The notes beneath the pieces are model-generated. The model made no database searches. It worked only from the letters and a program-made list of their open reading frames with translations, and was not told the DNA's origin. Shown one piece after another: positions 52,469-60,518 of a DNA stretch of 64,000 bases; within the stretch, counting starts at the first letter, position 1; every line of letters begins with the position of its first letter. The position numbers and the translations under genes are program-made. This stretch comes from Streptomyces sp. A3M-1-3 (lineage in GTDB: Bacteria > Actinomycetota > Actinomycetes > Streptomycetales > Streptomycetaceae), in the NCBI RefSeq assembly GCF_024213665.1, contig NZ_JANAVP010000002.1, positions 117,536 through 181,535 on the forward strand. The letters run 5' to 3'.

Positions 52469-53034
52469 CAGGGTCTCCCTCCCACCCCGACCCGCGTCAT
52501 GATCTCGCAGAGCGCGCGGTCGTCGAAGATCCGCGAGGTCGGGATGCGCACGGTGGTCCTGCGCCTGCCCGTCACCGGGTGGCCGGCCAGGTTGGTCCAG
52601 TAACAGCAGTACCGCAGGTCCAGGCCGTCGTGTCCGGCGCGCAGCCAGTCGTCCTGGGACCGCGGTACGAGCATCACGACCAGGATCTTGTGCACCGAGA
52701 CCGGGGTGCGGGCGAGCTTCACCAGGTGCTCGTTGTCGAGCGTGAAGGAGAAGGCCGGTCCTGCCGGGTGCGGCGGGATCTGGTACGTGCACTTGAGCTG
52801 CACCTTGATCGTCACTTCGTCGTCGACGGTGTGCGCGGGAGCGCTGTGGCTCACGTGCCAGTCGATGCCGTTGTCCGGAAACGGCTGGGAGAGCGAACAT
52901 CCCGCGGCAGCCGCGACCGCGTGCAGGTAGCCCACCTGGAGGGTCTCCATGCAGGCGGTGGCGGCGAGTCCGCCGCGCAGCGGTGTGATCCGCTCGGGCA
53001 GCAGCCCCCCGGGTTCGGGCTGCGTGAGCGCCAT
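52468..53034 (-). CDS. DUF4365 protein with PD-(D/E)XK nuclease-like core
   Basis: 188 residues from ATG 53034 (MALTQPEPGGLLPER). Matches the DUF4365 pattern: a helical N-terminus with CMETLQVGYLHAVAAAAGC, then FPDNGIDWHV (D54, D58) and VTIKVQLKCT (Q79, K81), the D..G-I-D / Q-x-K layout of PD-(D/E)XK restriction-like folds. The acidic and lysine residues needed for metal-dependent cleavage appear to be there. Coupled to the 406-residue protein and divergent from the exonuclease gene. Confidence 0.8.
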   Translation of the reverse strand: MALTQPEPGGLLPERITPLRGGLAATACMETLQVGYLHAVAAAAGCSLSQPFPDNGIDWHVSHSAPAHTVDDEVTIKVQLKCTYQIPPHPAGPAFSFTLDNEHLVKLARTPVSVHKILVVMLVPRSQDDWLRAGHDGLDLRYCCYWTNLAGHPVTGRRRTTVRIPTSRIFDDRALCEIMTRVGVGGRP

Positions 53035-53236
53035 GGCTCTGATTGCCTTCCGGGCCGTTCTGATCGAATTCTTCCCATGAGTGGCCGTTAACTGGCCGTC
53101 AACTGACCAGGCCCTCACCTGTGTTGTCTCCGCAGTGCGTAGCCCGCAAACGGCGTACGGCGCAAACAGCCCGGGTATCACCGAATCGGGCAGGGGGACG
53201 CACGCCATCTGCCAAACGGGTACGAGGAGTTCGGAC

Positions 53237-53962
53237 ATGACGTGCTGGTACGAGGGACCCCTGGCCGCCTTCGACACCGAGACCACCGGAGTGGACGTCG
53301 AAGAGGATCGCATCGTTTCGGCTGCCATCGTCGTCCAGGACACGGCCGGCGCCCGGCCGCGCGCCACCCGGTGGCTGGTCAACCCGGGGGTACCGGTGCC
53401 CCCCGGAGCGACGGAAGTTCACGGTCTGACGGACGAGCACCTGCAGCGCAACGGCCGCTGGCCGGCCCCGGTGGTCGAGGAGATAGCCAGGGCGCTCGCC
53501 GAGCAGAGCGCCGCCGGCCGTCCGCTCGTCGTGATGAACGCGCCGTTCGATCTGACGCTGCTGGACCGGGAGTTGAGGCGACACCGCGCCTCGCCCCTCG
53601 CCCGCTATCTGGACAACCGCCCGCTGTACGTCCTCGATCCCCGCGTGCTCGACAAGCATCTTGACCGCTACCGCAAGGGGCGCCGCACGCTCACCGATCT
53701 CTGCGCGCAGTACGGCGTGGAGCTGGACGCCGCGCACGACGCGGCCGCCGACGCCGCTGCCTCGCTGGAGGTCGTACGGGCGGTGGGGCGCCGGTTCGCC
53801 GCGCGCCTGGAACGGCTCACGCCCGCCGAGCTGCACACCCTCCAGGCGGTGTGGCACGCGGCCCAGGCCCGGGGCCTGCAGGCCTGGTTCGCCCGCAACG
53901 GCTCGGAGGAGGCGGTGGACCCGCACTGGCCGCTGCGTCCCGACCTGCCGGCCGCCGCGTGA
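53237..53962 (+). CDS. DEDDh 3'-5' exonuclease (DnaQ-like)
   Basis: 241 residues from ATG 53237 with GAGGAG upstream. Exonuclease motifs: ExoI AFDTETTGVD (D13, E15), ExoII MNAPFDLTLL, ExoIII AHDAAADAAAS (H-x4-D type). A short C-terminal helical extension of about 55 residues (LERLTPAELHTLQAVWHAAQ) follows. Not fused to a polymerase or BRCT. A DNA polymerase III epsilon-like proofreading or repair enzyme; substrate unknown. Separated by about 200 bp from the divergent DUF4365 operon. Confidence 0.93.
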   Translation: MTCWYEGPLAAFDTETTGVDVEEDRIVSAAIVVQDTAGARPRATRWLVNPGVPVPPGATEVHGLTDEHLQRNGRWPAPVVEEIARALAEQSAAGRPLVVMNAPFDLTLLDRELRRHRASPLARYLDNRPLYVLDPRVLDKHLDRYRKGRRTLTDLCAQYGVELDAAHDAAADAAASLEVVRAVGRRFAARLERLTPAELHTLQAVWHAAQARGLQAWFARNGSEEAVDPHWPLRPDLPAAA

Positions 53963-53991
53963 CGCCTGACGTCGGCTGTGGAAACGCAAGT

Positions 53992-54023
53992 GAGGCCGGT
54001 CCGTCAGCTGACGGACCGGCCTC
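53992..54023. terminator. Perfect palindromic terminator
   Basis: 32-bp perfect palindrome GAGGCCGGTCCGTCAG and its complement, between the exonuclease stop and the 3' end of the minus-strand tRNA-Val. Confidence 0.85.
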
Positions 54024-54029
54024 TCCCGG

Positions 54030-54101
54030 TGGGCGATACTGGTTTCGAACCAGTGACCTCTTCGGTGTGAACGAAGCGCTCTCCCACTGAGCTAATCGCC
54101 C
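54030..54101 (-). tRNA. tRNA-Val (anticodon CAC), copy 1
   Basis: Cloverleaf with acceptor GGGCGAT/ATCGCCC, D-arm TAGCTCAGTGGGAGAGC, anticodon stem CTTCG-CGAAG with loop TTCACAC (anticodon CAC) and T-arm ACTGG-TTCGAAA-CCAGT. CCA is not encoded. 72 nt. Confidence 0.95.
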
Positions 54102-54241
54102 GGGAACGCACTGAACGATACAGGTGCGGACGGGCTTCCTTCAAACCGCATTCGGGGGCGTGCGTACTCGCCCGTACTCACTGCGTATCTGAGTATCCGC
54201 ACCCATGCCCCTGCGGCGTGACGGCGGCCACACTCCAGAGC

Positions 54242-57115
54242 ATGGAGAACGTTCCGCCACCCGCCGAGGAACTGGCGATCCTCGACCGCGAGCTGGTTCA
54301 AATAGAAGCTCGCCGCGCCCAGTTGCTGGCCCGGCGAGCCTGGCTGCTCAGTGTGCTGCACGCCCCCGCGCCGCAGCACTTCGGTCCGCCGCCCTTCGCC
54401 GCACCGCCCGCCGGCCGGGCGCCGGCACGGGAGACCGCTCCGCCGAGCGTGCAGAACGTGCTGCTCACGCTCGGCGCCGTCCTGCTGACGATCGCCGCGA
54501 TCGCCTTCACGGTGGTCAGTTGGGGCCACTTGGGCATCGGCGGCCGCACCGCCGTCCTCGGCGCGGTGACCGTCGCGACTCTCGCGGCGCCGGTGGCGCT
54601 GCTGCGCCGCGGGCTGGCCTCGACCGCCGAGTCGGTGGCGGCTCTCGCCCTGGTGCTGATGGTGCTGGACGCGTACGCCCTGCACCGGGTGGCCCTGCCG
54701 GACACGGACGGTGTCGGGTATGCGGCCGTTGTCTCAGCCGCCCTCGCGCTGCTGTGGACGGTGTACGGCGTGGCGCTCGGCCGGCTGCGGCTCCCGCTGC
54801 CGGTGGCCGTGGCAACCGCGCAGCTGCCGATCCTGCTGTGGGCCCTGGCGGCCGGCGCCGGACCGTTGCCGCTCACCTGGGCACTCCTCGCGACGGCCGC
54901 CCTCGACACGGCGATCGCGCTGTGGGGGAAGGGCGTTGCGGTACGTGTCATCGCCTGCGTCGGCGCCTGGGCGACCGGTGCGTGGGCGCTGCTGAGCGCC
55001 GGCTGGATGTCGGTGGACGCCGACACGACGGCCGACGCGGTGGCGCCGGGCGTCCTGATGCTCGCGGCAGCGGCGCTGGCCCTGTTCGCCGCCTGGCGCG
55101 CGCCGTCCCCCGAAGCCGCCCGGAAGGAACTCGGCACCGCTGCCGCTGTGGTGGCCGGTCTCGCGGCGGTCGCCGCCGTCGGCGGCGTACTGCGCACGGA
55201 TGTGGCGCGGACGTGGACCGTACTCGCGTACCTGCTGCCCGCGGTGGCCCTGCTGACGGTCGTACGCACCTCGCTGCCCGCCCGGATACGGCTCGGACTC
55301 GCGGGTGCGTCCGGCGCGGTGCACGTGGTGGCGCTGCTGTGGGCCCTGCCTGCCGTGGCACTCACCCTGGTGGGCCCGCTCAGCCAGGCCGACTCCGTGT
55401 GGTCGGGAACCCCGGGCGACGCGCGGGAGGCACTGGGCATCGGGGTGCGGTGGAACGACATGATCGCCGCGCCCGTGGTGCTGCTGATCGTGGCCGGCGT
55501 GCTCGCGGCCGCTCACCAGACCGCCTCCGCCGAGCGCACCTGGCGGCCTGGGGCCTCGTGCGGCGCTCTCGTCCTGGTCTGGGCGGCGGCGTTCATCCTG
55601 CCGCCGGCGCTCGACCTCCCGTACGCGGCGGCAATCGCCACTCACCTGCTGCTCACGGCGGCGGCGCTGGGCGCAGCCGTGCGCCTGAGCGCATCGACGG
55701 CCCGGGAACACGCGCAGACTGCGACCGCCCAAGCCCAGCCTGAGGCCACGGCACGGGCCGAGGCCCCGCAGGGGCAGGGCGCCCCGACGGCTGCGGCCGC
55801 GGCTGCGGCGCCGGGTACCGGCGCGGCCACCCCGGCCCGGGCTCCGGCCGGAACGCCCGCGGCGGCAGCGCCGGGTGCCGCCGCGGCCACCCCGGCGCAC
55901 GGGGCCGAGGCCCCGCGGGGGCAAGGCGCCCCGACGGCCGTAGCCGCGAGTGCGGGCACCGGCGCCCCGGCGCAGGCTCAAGCCAGAACGGCCGCGGACG
56001 TCACGGCCACGGCCCAGCACCCTGCCGAATCCCCGGCTGCGGCGCCGGCCCCGCCCGCTCCGCCGCGCCCCGGCGCGGTCGGGTGGGGTGGTGTCGCCGC
56101 TGGGCGGCGTAGCTCCGGCGGTGTCGTACCCTCCGCCACGATGCCCGTCGCCGCGCTCCTCTGCGGCCTCGCGGGGGCGCTCAGCGTCTCGCTGCTGTCC
56201 CTGGCCGCACGCCCCGCCACCTTCGTCGCGCTCGGCACCCTGCTCGTCCTGTTCACCGCCGCGGCGGTGACCGTCCGTGAGCAGTCGCTGCCCTTCCCGC
56301 GCCTGACGCAGGGGCTGTCGGCGTCCGCCGCGGTGGGGTTCGCCACCGGGCTCGTGGCAGCCGCCGCGGCCGCCCTGGAGTTCGCTTCCCACCAGGTGGG
56401 GCCGGCGGTGCTCGTGGTCACCGCGGCGGTGGCCCTGCTCGCGGTCCGGCTCGGCGGCCACCCCGCCCTCGAACCCGTCGAGCTCACCGGCGTGGCCGCC
56501 GGTCTGCTCGCGGTGCTCCTCGCCGTGGAGGACGCCCCCACGCTCGCCCTGGTGCTCGCGCTGTGCGGCGTCATCTGTGCGGGCACCGCGCTGCGGGCCG
56601 ACCGCCGGCAGGCCCGGTACGCCGCCGCGGTGCTGTTCGTCCTGGCGACGTGGGTACGACTGGCAGCCTCCGAGGTGGTCACGCCCGAGGCGTACACGCT
56701 GCCCGTCACCGTGCCGGCCCTGGTCATCGGATGGCTTCGGCGTCGGCGCGACCCGCAGGCGTCCTCCTGGGCCGCTTACGGGCCCGGTCTGGCCGCGACC
56801 CTGCTGCCCAGCCTCTTCGCCGCCTGGGGCGACGGGCACTGGCTGCGTCCGCTGCTCCTCGGCGTGGCAGCCCTGGCGGTAACGCTGGCCGGCGCGCGGC
56901 TGCGGCTCCATGCCCTCCTAGTGCTGGGCGGCGCGGCGCTCGCGCTGGTCGCGCTCCACGAGCTGGCCCCGTACGTCGTCCAGGTGGTCGGCGCCCTGCC
57001 CCGGTGGCTGCCGCCGGCCCTGGCCGGCCTGCTCCTGCTCGGCGTGGGCGCCACGTACGAGCAGCGGCTGCGCGACGCGCGCAAGCTGCGGGACTCGCTG
57101 GGCCGGATGCGCTGA
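54242..57115 (+). CDS. Large multispanning membrane protein (SCO7613-type)
   Basis: 957 residues from ATG 54242 (MENVPPPAEELAILD); a GTG at 54218 is a less likely start. A short cytoplasmic helix (ILDRELVQIEARRAQLLAR), a Pro linker, then more than 20 hydrophobic helices in two blocks (about 75-480 and 640-930). Between the blocks lies a ~150-residue Ala/Pro/Gly/Gln region with repeats such as EAPQGQGAPTA and EAPRGQGAPTA. The C-terminus is Arg-rich. Resembles the actinomycete group annotated with an SCO7613 C-terminal domain; function unknown. Flanked by two tRNA-Val genes. Confidence 0.85.
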   Translation: MENVPPPAEELAILDRELVQIEARRAQLLARRAWLLSVLHAPAPQHFGPPPFAAPPAGRAPARETAPPSVQNVLLTLGAVLLTIAAIAFTVVSWGHLGIGGRTAVLGAVTVATLAAPVALLRRGLASTAESVAALALVLMVLDAYALHRVALPDTDGVGYAAVVSAALALLWTVYGVALGRLRLPLPVAVATAQLPILLWALAAGAGPLPLTWALLATAALDTAIALWGKGVAVRVIACVGAWATGAWALLSAGWMSVDADTTADAVAPGVLMLAAAALALFAAWRAPSPEAARKELGTAAAVVAGLAAVAAVGGVLRTDVARTWTVLAYLLPAVALLTVVRTSLPARIRLGLAGASGAVHVVALLWALPAVALTLVGPLSQADSVWSGTPGDAREALGIGVRWNDMIAAPVVLLIVAGVLAAAHQTASAERTWRPGASCGALVLVWAAAFILPPALDLPYAAAIATHLLLTAAALGAAVRLSASTAREHAQTATAQAQPEATARAEAPQGQGAPTAAAAAAAPGTGAATPARAPAGTPAAAAPGAAAATPAHGAEAPRGQGAPTAVAASAGTGAPAQAQARTAADVTATAQHPAESPAAAPAPPAPPRPGAVGWGGVAAGRRSSGGVVPSATMPVAALLCGLAGALSVSLLSLAARPATFVALGTLLVLFTAAAVTVREQSLPFPRLTQGLSASAAVGFATGLVAAAAAALEFASHQVGPAVLVVTAAVALLAVRLGGHPALEPVELTGVAAGLLAVLLAVEDAPTLALVLALCGVICAGTALRADRRQARYAAAVLFVLATWVRLAASEVVTPEAYTLPVTVPALVIGWLRRRRDPQASSWAAYGPGLAATLLPSLFAAWGDGHWLRPLLLGVAALAVTLAGARLRLHALLVLGGAALALVALHELAPYVVQVVGALPRWLPPALAGLLLLGVGATYEQRLRDARKLRDSLGRMR

Positions 57116-57144
57116 CCGGCGGCCCGCCGCCGACGTGGGAACGC

Positions 57145-57180
57145 CGAAGGCCCGGAGACTCAGAAGTCTCCGGGCCTTCG
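57145..57180. terminator. Terminator between membrane protein and tRNA-Val copy 2
   Basis: Perfect 16-bp stem CGAAGGCCCGGAGACT with a 4-nt loop, 8 bp from the tRNA 3' end and 29 bp after the membrane-protein stop. Confidence 0.88.
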
Positions 57181-57187
57181 GTCCGGG

Positions 57188-57259
57188 TGGGCGATACTGG
57201 GTTCGAACCAGTGACCTCTTCGGTGTGAACGAAGCGCTCTCCCACTGAGCTAATCGCCC
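57188..57259 (-). tRNA. tRNA-Val (anticodon CAC), copy 2
   Basis: Same sequence as copy 1 except in the T loop region (TTCGAAC instead of TTCGAAA). Acceptor GGGCGAT/ATCGCCC, anticodon loop TTCACAC. 72 nt, same strand, 3.16 kb from copy 1. Confidence 0.95.
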
Positions 57260-57314
57260 GGACAGCAGGGCACACATTACCCCATGTCAGCGGCTGCCCC
57301 GGACCCTCTCCGGA

Positions 57315-57746
57315 TCACCTGTCGATGTTCCACGGCATCGCGATGCCGAACTGCCAGACGTAGATACCGACCAGTACGGCAATGATCACGAGGCCGACCG
57401 TCGTGAGGATGATATTGCGCCGGCGGACCTTCGGATCGAGCGCCTTCTGCGCCGCTTCGGTCACTTTGCGTTTCGTCCAGCGCAGGACGATCTGCGCCCA
57501 GACGAACTCGGTGGCCCAGATCGCCATTCCCCCGAAGATCACCAGCCACCCCGGCCCGGGCACCACCAGCATGATCACACCCGCGCCGATTACCGCGAGT
57601 CCGACGATGAAGACGCCGACCTGCCAGCTCAGATGCAGGGTCCGCCGCGCCTTGATGAACTCCGGTGCCCGCGAGCCGAGCGCCGGCTCCTCGCTCGTCG
57701 CACTGGTGGTGGCACTGTCGCCGCGACCGTCACTCCCCGTATTCAT
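57315..57746 (-). CDS. TIGR02611-type membrane protein (PGPGW motif)
   Basis: 143 residues from ATG 57746 (MNTGSDGRGDSATTS) with AGGTTGGG upstream. Two helices early (WQVGVFIVGLAVIGAGVIML, then WLVIFGGMAIWATEFVW) joined by VVPGPGW, the family's PGPGW signature, and a C-terminal helix (IILTTVGLVIIAVLVGIYVW). Related to transmembrane proteins of unknown function in actinobacteria. Divergent from ssgB across 190 bp. Confidence 0.88.
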   Translation of the reverse strand: MNTGSDGRGDSATTSATSEEPALGSRAPEFIKARRTLHLSWQVGVFIVGLAVIGAGVIMLVVPGPGWLVIFGGMAIWATEFVWAQIVLRWTKRKVTEAAQKALDPKVRRRNIILTTVGLVIIAVLVGIYVWQFGIAMPWNIDR

Positions 57747-57936
57747 GAAGCCCAACCTACCGGACTCCAACCAGTCACCGGAATGGCCGCAAAGCACGAG
57801 AAACCACTCCTCCGTAAGAGGGACCCGAAGACCCGCAAAACGGTCAGAGGGGTTTACAACGGCACCGTAGGTGGCATGTCGATTTCGCCGACGTGCGAAT
57901 CCCCGAGCGCACACTGAGCGAAAGGCCCTGGCGCTT

Positions 57937-58350
57937 ATGAACACCACGGTCAGCTGCGAGCTGCACCTGCGCCTCGTTGTGTCGAGCGAGTCCTCACTGC
58001 CTGTACCCGCGGGCCTGCGGTATGACACGGCCGATCCTTATGCCGTGCACGCCACCTTCCACACCGGAGCCGAGGAAACCGTCGAATGGGTGTTTGCCCG
58101 CGACCTCCTCGCGGAGGGCCTGCACCGGCCCACCGGAACCGGTGACGTCCGGGTGTGGCCGTCCCGTAGCCACGGCCAGGGCGTTGTCTGCATCGCCCTG
58201 AGCTCCCCGGAAGGAGAAGCCCTGCTCGAGGCCCCCGCGAGGGCCCTGGAGTCGTTCCTGAAGCGGACCGACGCCGCAGTGCCACCCGGCACCGAGCACC
58301 GTCATTTCGATCTCGACACGGAGCTTTCGCACATCCTGGCCGAGAGCTGA
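57937..58350 (+). CDS. ssgB: Sporulation cell-division activator SsgB
   Basis: 137 residues (MNTTVSCELHLRLVVSSESS), the standard SsgB length and sequence pattern (ADPYAVHATFHTGAEETVEW, FARDLLAEGLHRPTGTGDV). SALP family protein unique to morphologically complex actinomycetes. With SsgA it positions FtsZ rings in sporulating aerial hyphae. AAAGG precedes the ATG at a rather long distance. A partial BldD-box-like sequence occurs at 57908-57922, fitting the known repression of ssgB by BldD. Confidence 0.97.
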   Translation: MNTTVSCELHLRLVVSSESSLPVPAGLRYDTADPYAVHATFHTGAEETVEWVFARDLLAEGLHRPTGTGDVRVWPSRSHGQGVVCIALSSPEGEALLEAPARALESFLKRTDAAVPPGTEHRHFDLDTELSHILAES

Positions 58351-58540
58351 GCCAGCGCGAGAGCCGCTCGACGCCGTCCGACTCGGGGAGACGGTGCGGG
58401 CCGCACAACCACATACGGCAGACACCGGCGCTGTCTCCGCGGAATCCACCGTGGGGACAGCGCCGCTGCGCTGTGGGGCGAGCCGCTAAAGTCGGCCAGC
58501 ATCGGCGGGCATCCGCCCGCGCAGGCCAGGGAGCGAAACC

Positions 58541-59098
58541 GTGCTGATCCCCCACGACACCCGTCGCGCGCTCGACGTCGTTGTCGATCTGGTGAACACC
58601 GCACCGGAGACCGACCAGCCCGACGGGCTCTCGGATGTCGAGGCGCTGAACGAGTTCGTACGACTGCACAAGATCAGTGACGTCGGTGTGCTGGGCGCGC
58701 GCGACCTGGCCGCCGTCCGGGCCGTACGTTCGCGCTTCGCACAGGTCTTCGCCGCCGCCGATGCCCGCAACGCAGCCGAGCTGATCAACGAGCTGGTGGC
58801 GGCGGCCGGAACTACTCCGCAGCTCACGGACCACGACGGCTACGACTGGCACGTGCACTACTTCGCGCCGGGGGCATCGGTCGGCGAGCACCTCGCGGCC
58901 GACTGCGGGATGGCCCTGGCCTTCATCGTGGTCTCCGGCGAGCAGGAGCGGCTGCGGCGCTGCGAGGCCCCGGACTGCCGGCGGGCCTTCGTGGATCTGT
59001 CGCGCAACCGTTCACGCCGCTACTGCGACAGCCGGACCTGTGGGAACCGGCTGCATGTGGCGGCGTACCGGGCCCGGCGCAAGGAAGCCGCGGAGTGA
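58541..59098 (+). CDS. CGNR zinc-finger/ABATE-domain protein
   Basis: 185 residues, GTG start with GGGAG upstream. N-terminal ABATE-like helical domain (LDVVVDLVNTAPETDQP onward) and C-terminal zinc finger with RRCEAPDCRRAFVD, then RRYCDSRTCGNRLHVAAYR, the CGNR motif with four cysteines. Probable DNA-binding, stress-related regulator; targets unknown. Lies downstream of ssgB but 190 bp away. Confidence 0.92.
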   Translation: MLIPHDTRRALDVVVDLVNTAPETDQPDGLSDVEALNEFVRLHKISDVGVLGARDLAAVRAVRSRFAQVFAAADARNAAELINELVAAAGTTPQLTDHDGYDWHVHYFAPGASVGEHLAADCGMALAFIVVSGEQERLRRCEAPDCRRAFVDLSRNRSRRYCDSRTCGNRLHVAAYRARRKEAAE

Positions 59099-59126
59099 GC
59101 GGGCAGGGTCCTCGCAGCGGATTCCC

Positions 59127-59279
59127 TCACAGCAGATAGAGATCATGCATCGCGGCGATCAGCAGCAGGCAGCCGATCACCCCGAGGAAGATCATCAGGG
59201 GCGGCTGGGAGAGCGCGAAGAGGCAACCGCGCTGCTCGTCGGTGGGTACGGGGGGCTCGCCCCGGGATGTGTCCAGCAT
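59127..59279 (-). CDS. Small membrane protein, 50 residues
   Basis: An open frame of 50 codons from ATG 59279 (MLDTSRGEPPVPTDEQRG) ending LLIAAMHDLYLL. One strong hydrophobic helix (LMIFLGVIGCLLLIAAM) with a polar N-terminus, a convincing single-pass design. The ribosome site is only CCCGGAG directly before the ATG, so the exact start is uncertain. Function unknown. Confidence 0.6.
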   Translation of the reverse strand: MLDTSRGEPPVPTDEQRGCLFALSQPPLMIFLGVIGCLLLIAAMHDLYLL

Positions 59280-59347
59280 CTCCGGGGCATGATGACGCAG
59301 CGGCGGGACGCGTCAAGGTCAACACGCCCACCGGCCAGGGGCGTTCG

Positions 59348-59809
59348 TCAGATCCCGTGCTTCTTCAAGATCGCTTCGATGTCGGAGAAGTCCTCGCCCT
59401 GTGACGCGGCAGGCTCGGCCTTGGCCTTCGCTTCGGCGGCGGGCTGTGCGGCCGTGGTTCGGCCCGGTCCGAGTGAGGGCGCCGAGGCGGCCGGCGCGAC
59501 CGCCTCCCGGCCGGCGGCCGCCCGGGCCGCCTTGCGCTCCCTGCGGGAACCGCCGGCGCGGCGCTCCACGGCGCGCGTGGTCATGAAGAGCACCCAGGCG
59601 AGGCCCAGCAGTCCGAAGCCTGCCCAGACGGTGGGGTTGAAGACCAGGTCGGCGACCCAGTCGACCACGCCGGTCATCACCAGGCCGATGGGCACCAGCG
59701 AGTAGGCGGCGATACGGGTCGCGGTGAGGAATCGCTTGCGGTACGCCGTGATCGCGGCGATGCCCAAGCCGGCCGCGGACAGCGCGGAACAAATGGTCTC
59801 GGCGATCAT
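59348..59809 (-). CDS. Small integral membrane protein with charged tail
   Basis: 153 residues from ATG 59809 (MIAETICSALSAAGLG), with GGAGGA upstream. Hydrophobic segments at about 5-20, 32-55 (IAAYSLVPIGLVMTGVVDW) and 60-77 (VWAGFGLLGLAWVLFMTT). A basic stretch and a long Ala/Lys/Glu linker follow. The last 15 residues (DFSDIEAILKKHGI) form an amphipathic helix that may be a docking peptide. No family recognised. Divergent from the DsbA-like gene. Confidence 0.85.
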   Translation of the reverse strand: MIAETICSALSAAGLGIAAITAYRKRFLTATRIAAYSLVPIGLVMTGVVDWVADLVFNPTVWAGFGLLGLAWVLFMTTRAVERRAGGSRRERKAARAAAGREAVAPAASAPSLGPGRTTAAQPAAEAKAKAEPAASQGEDFSDIEAILKKHGI

Positions 59810-59963
59810 CCGGTCCTCCTGCGGTGAGGGCTCTGTCCCTCCATCCTGCACCGCCCACCGGCACATAAGCCACGATCCGGTACGAGGTCAGGGTGATCTC
59901 GGGGATGTGATCCTCCCCAGGTCCCGGTTGGGGAGCGGACGGAGGTGCTGGGAGACTGTGCGC

Positions 59964-60476
59964 ATGAGTGACTCCAGCCCCGGCCGTCCCGACCGTCCCG
60001 TCCTCGATGTGTGGTGCGAGCTGCAGTGCCCCGACTGCCGCAGCGCCTTGGACGACCTGCGCGCACTGCGGGAGCGCTATGGCGACCGGCTCGATGTACG
60101 GCTGCGGCACTTCCCCCTCGAGAAGCACAAGCACGCCTTCGCCGCCGCGCAGGCGGCCGAGGAGGCCGCCGAGCAGGGGCAGGGCTGGCCCTACGCGGAG
60201 GCGGTGCTCGCCCGCACCGAGGAACTGGCCGGGAAGGGCGAGCGGTTCCTGCTGGAGGTCGCGCGCGAACTCGGTCTGGACGCCGAGGAGTTCGACACGG
60301 CACTGATCGACGGCCGGCACATTCTGATCGTCGACGCCGACCAGGCGGAGGGCAAGGCGATCGGCGTGACCGGCACCCCGACCTACGTCATCGGCGGCGA
60401 ACGGCTGGACGGCGGCAAGAGCCAGGAAGGGCTGCGCGAGCGGATCGAGGACATCGCCGACCGGCTGCTGGCCTAG
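59964..60476 (+). CDS. DsbA/FrnE-like thioredoxin-fold protein
   Basis: 170 residues, no signal peptide, so probably cytoplasmic. Active site CELQCPDCRSA: C22-P-D-C25 with an extra C18. DsbA helical insert (KHKHAFAAAQAAEEAAEQ) and the cis-proline loop VTGTPTYVIGGERLDG. Two-cysteine thiol oxidoreductase or isomerase-like protein; could be linked to redox stress. Start supported by GGGAGA upstream. Confidence 0.92.
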   Translation: MSDSSPGRPDRPVLDVWCELQCPDCRSALDDLRALRERYGDRLDVRLRHFPLEKHKHAFAAAQAAEEAAEQGQGWPYAEAVLARTEELAGKGERFLLEVARELGLDAEEFDTALIDGRHILIVDADQAEGKAIGVTGTPTYVIGGERLDGGKSQEGLRERIEDIADRLLA

Positions 60477-60518
60477 GTCAGGCCTAGGTCCCGGGCGGCT
60501 GGGGCCGGCGCGAGCGGG

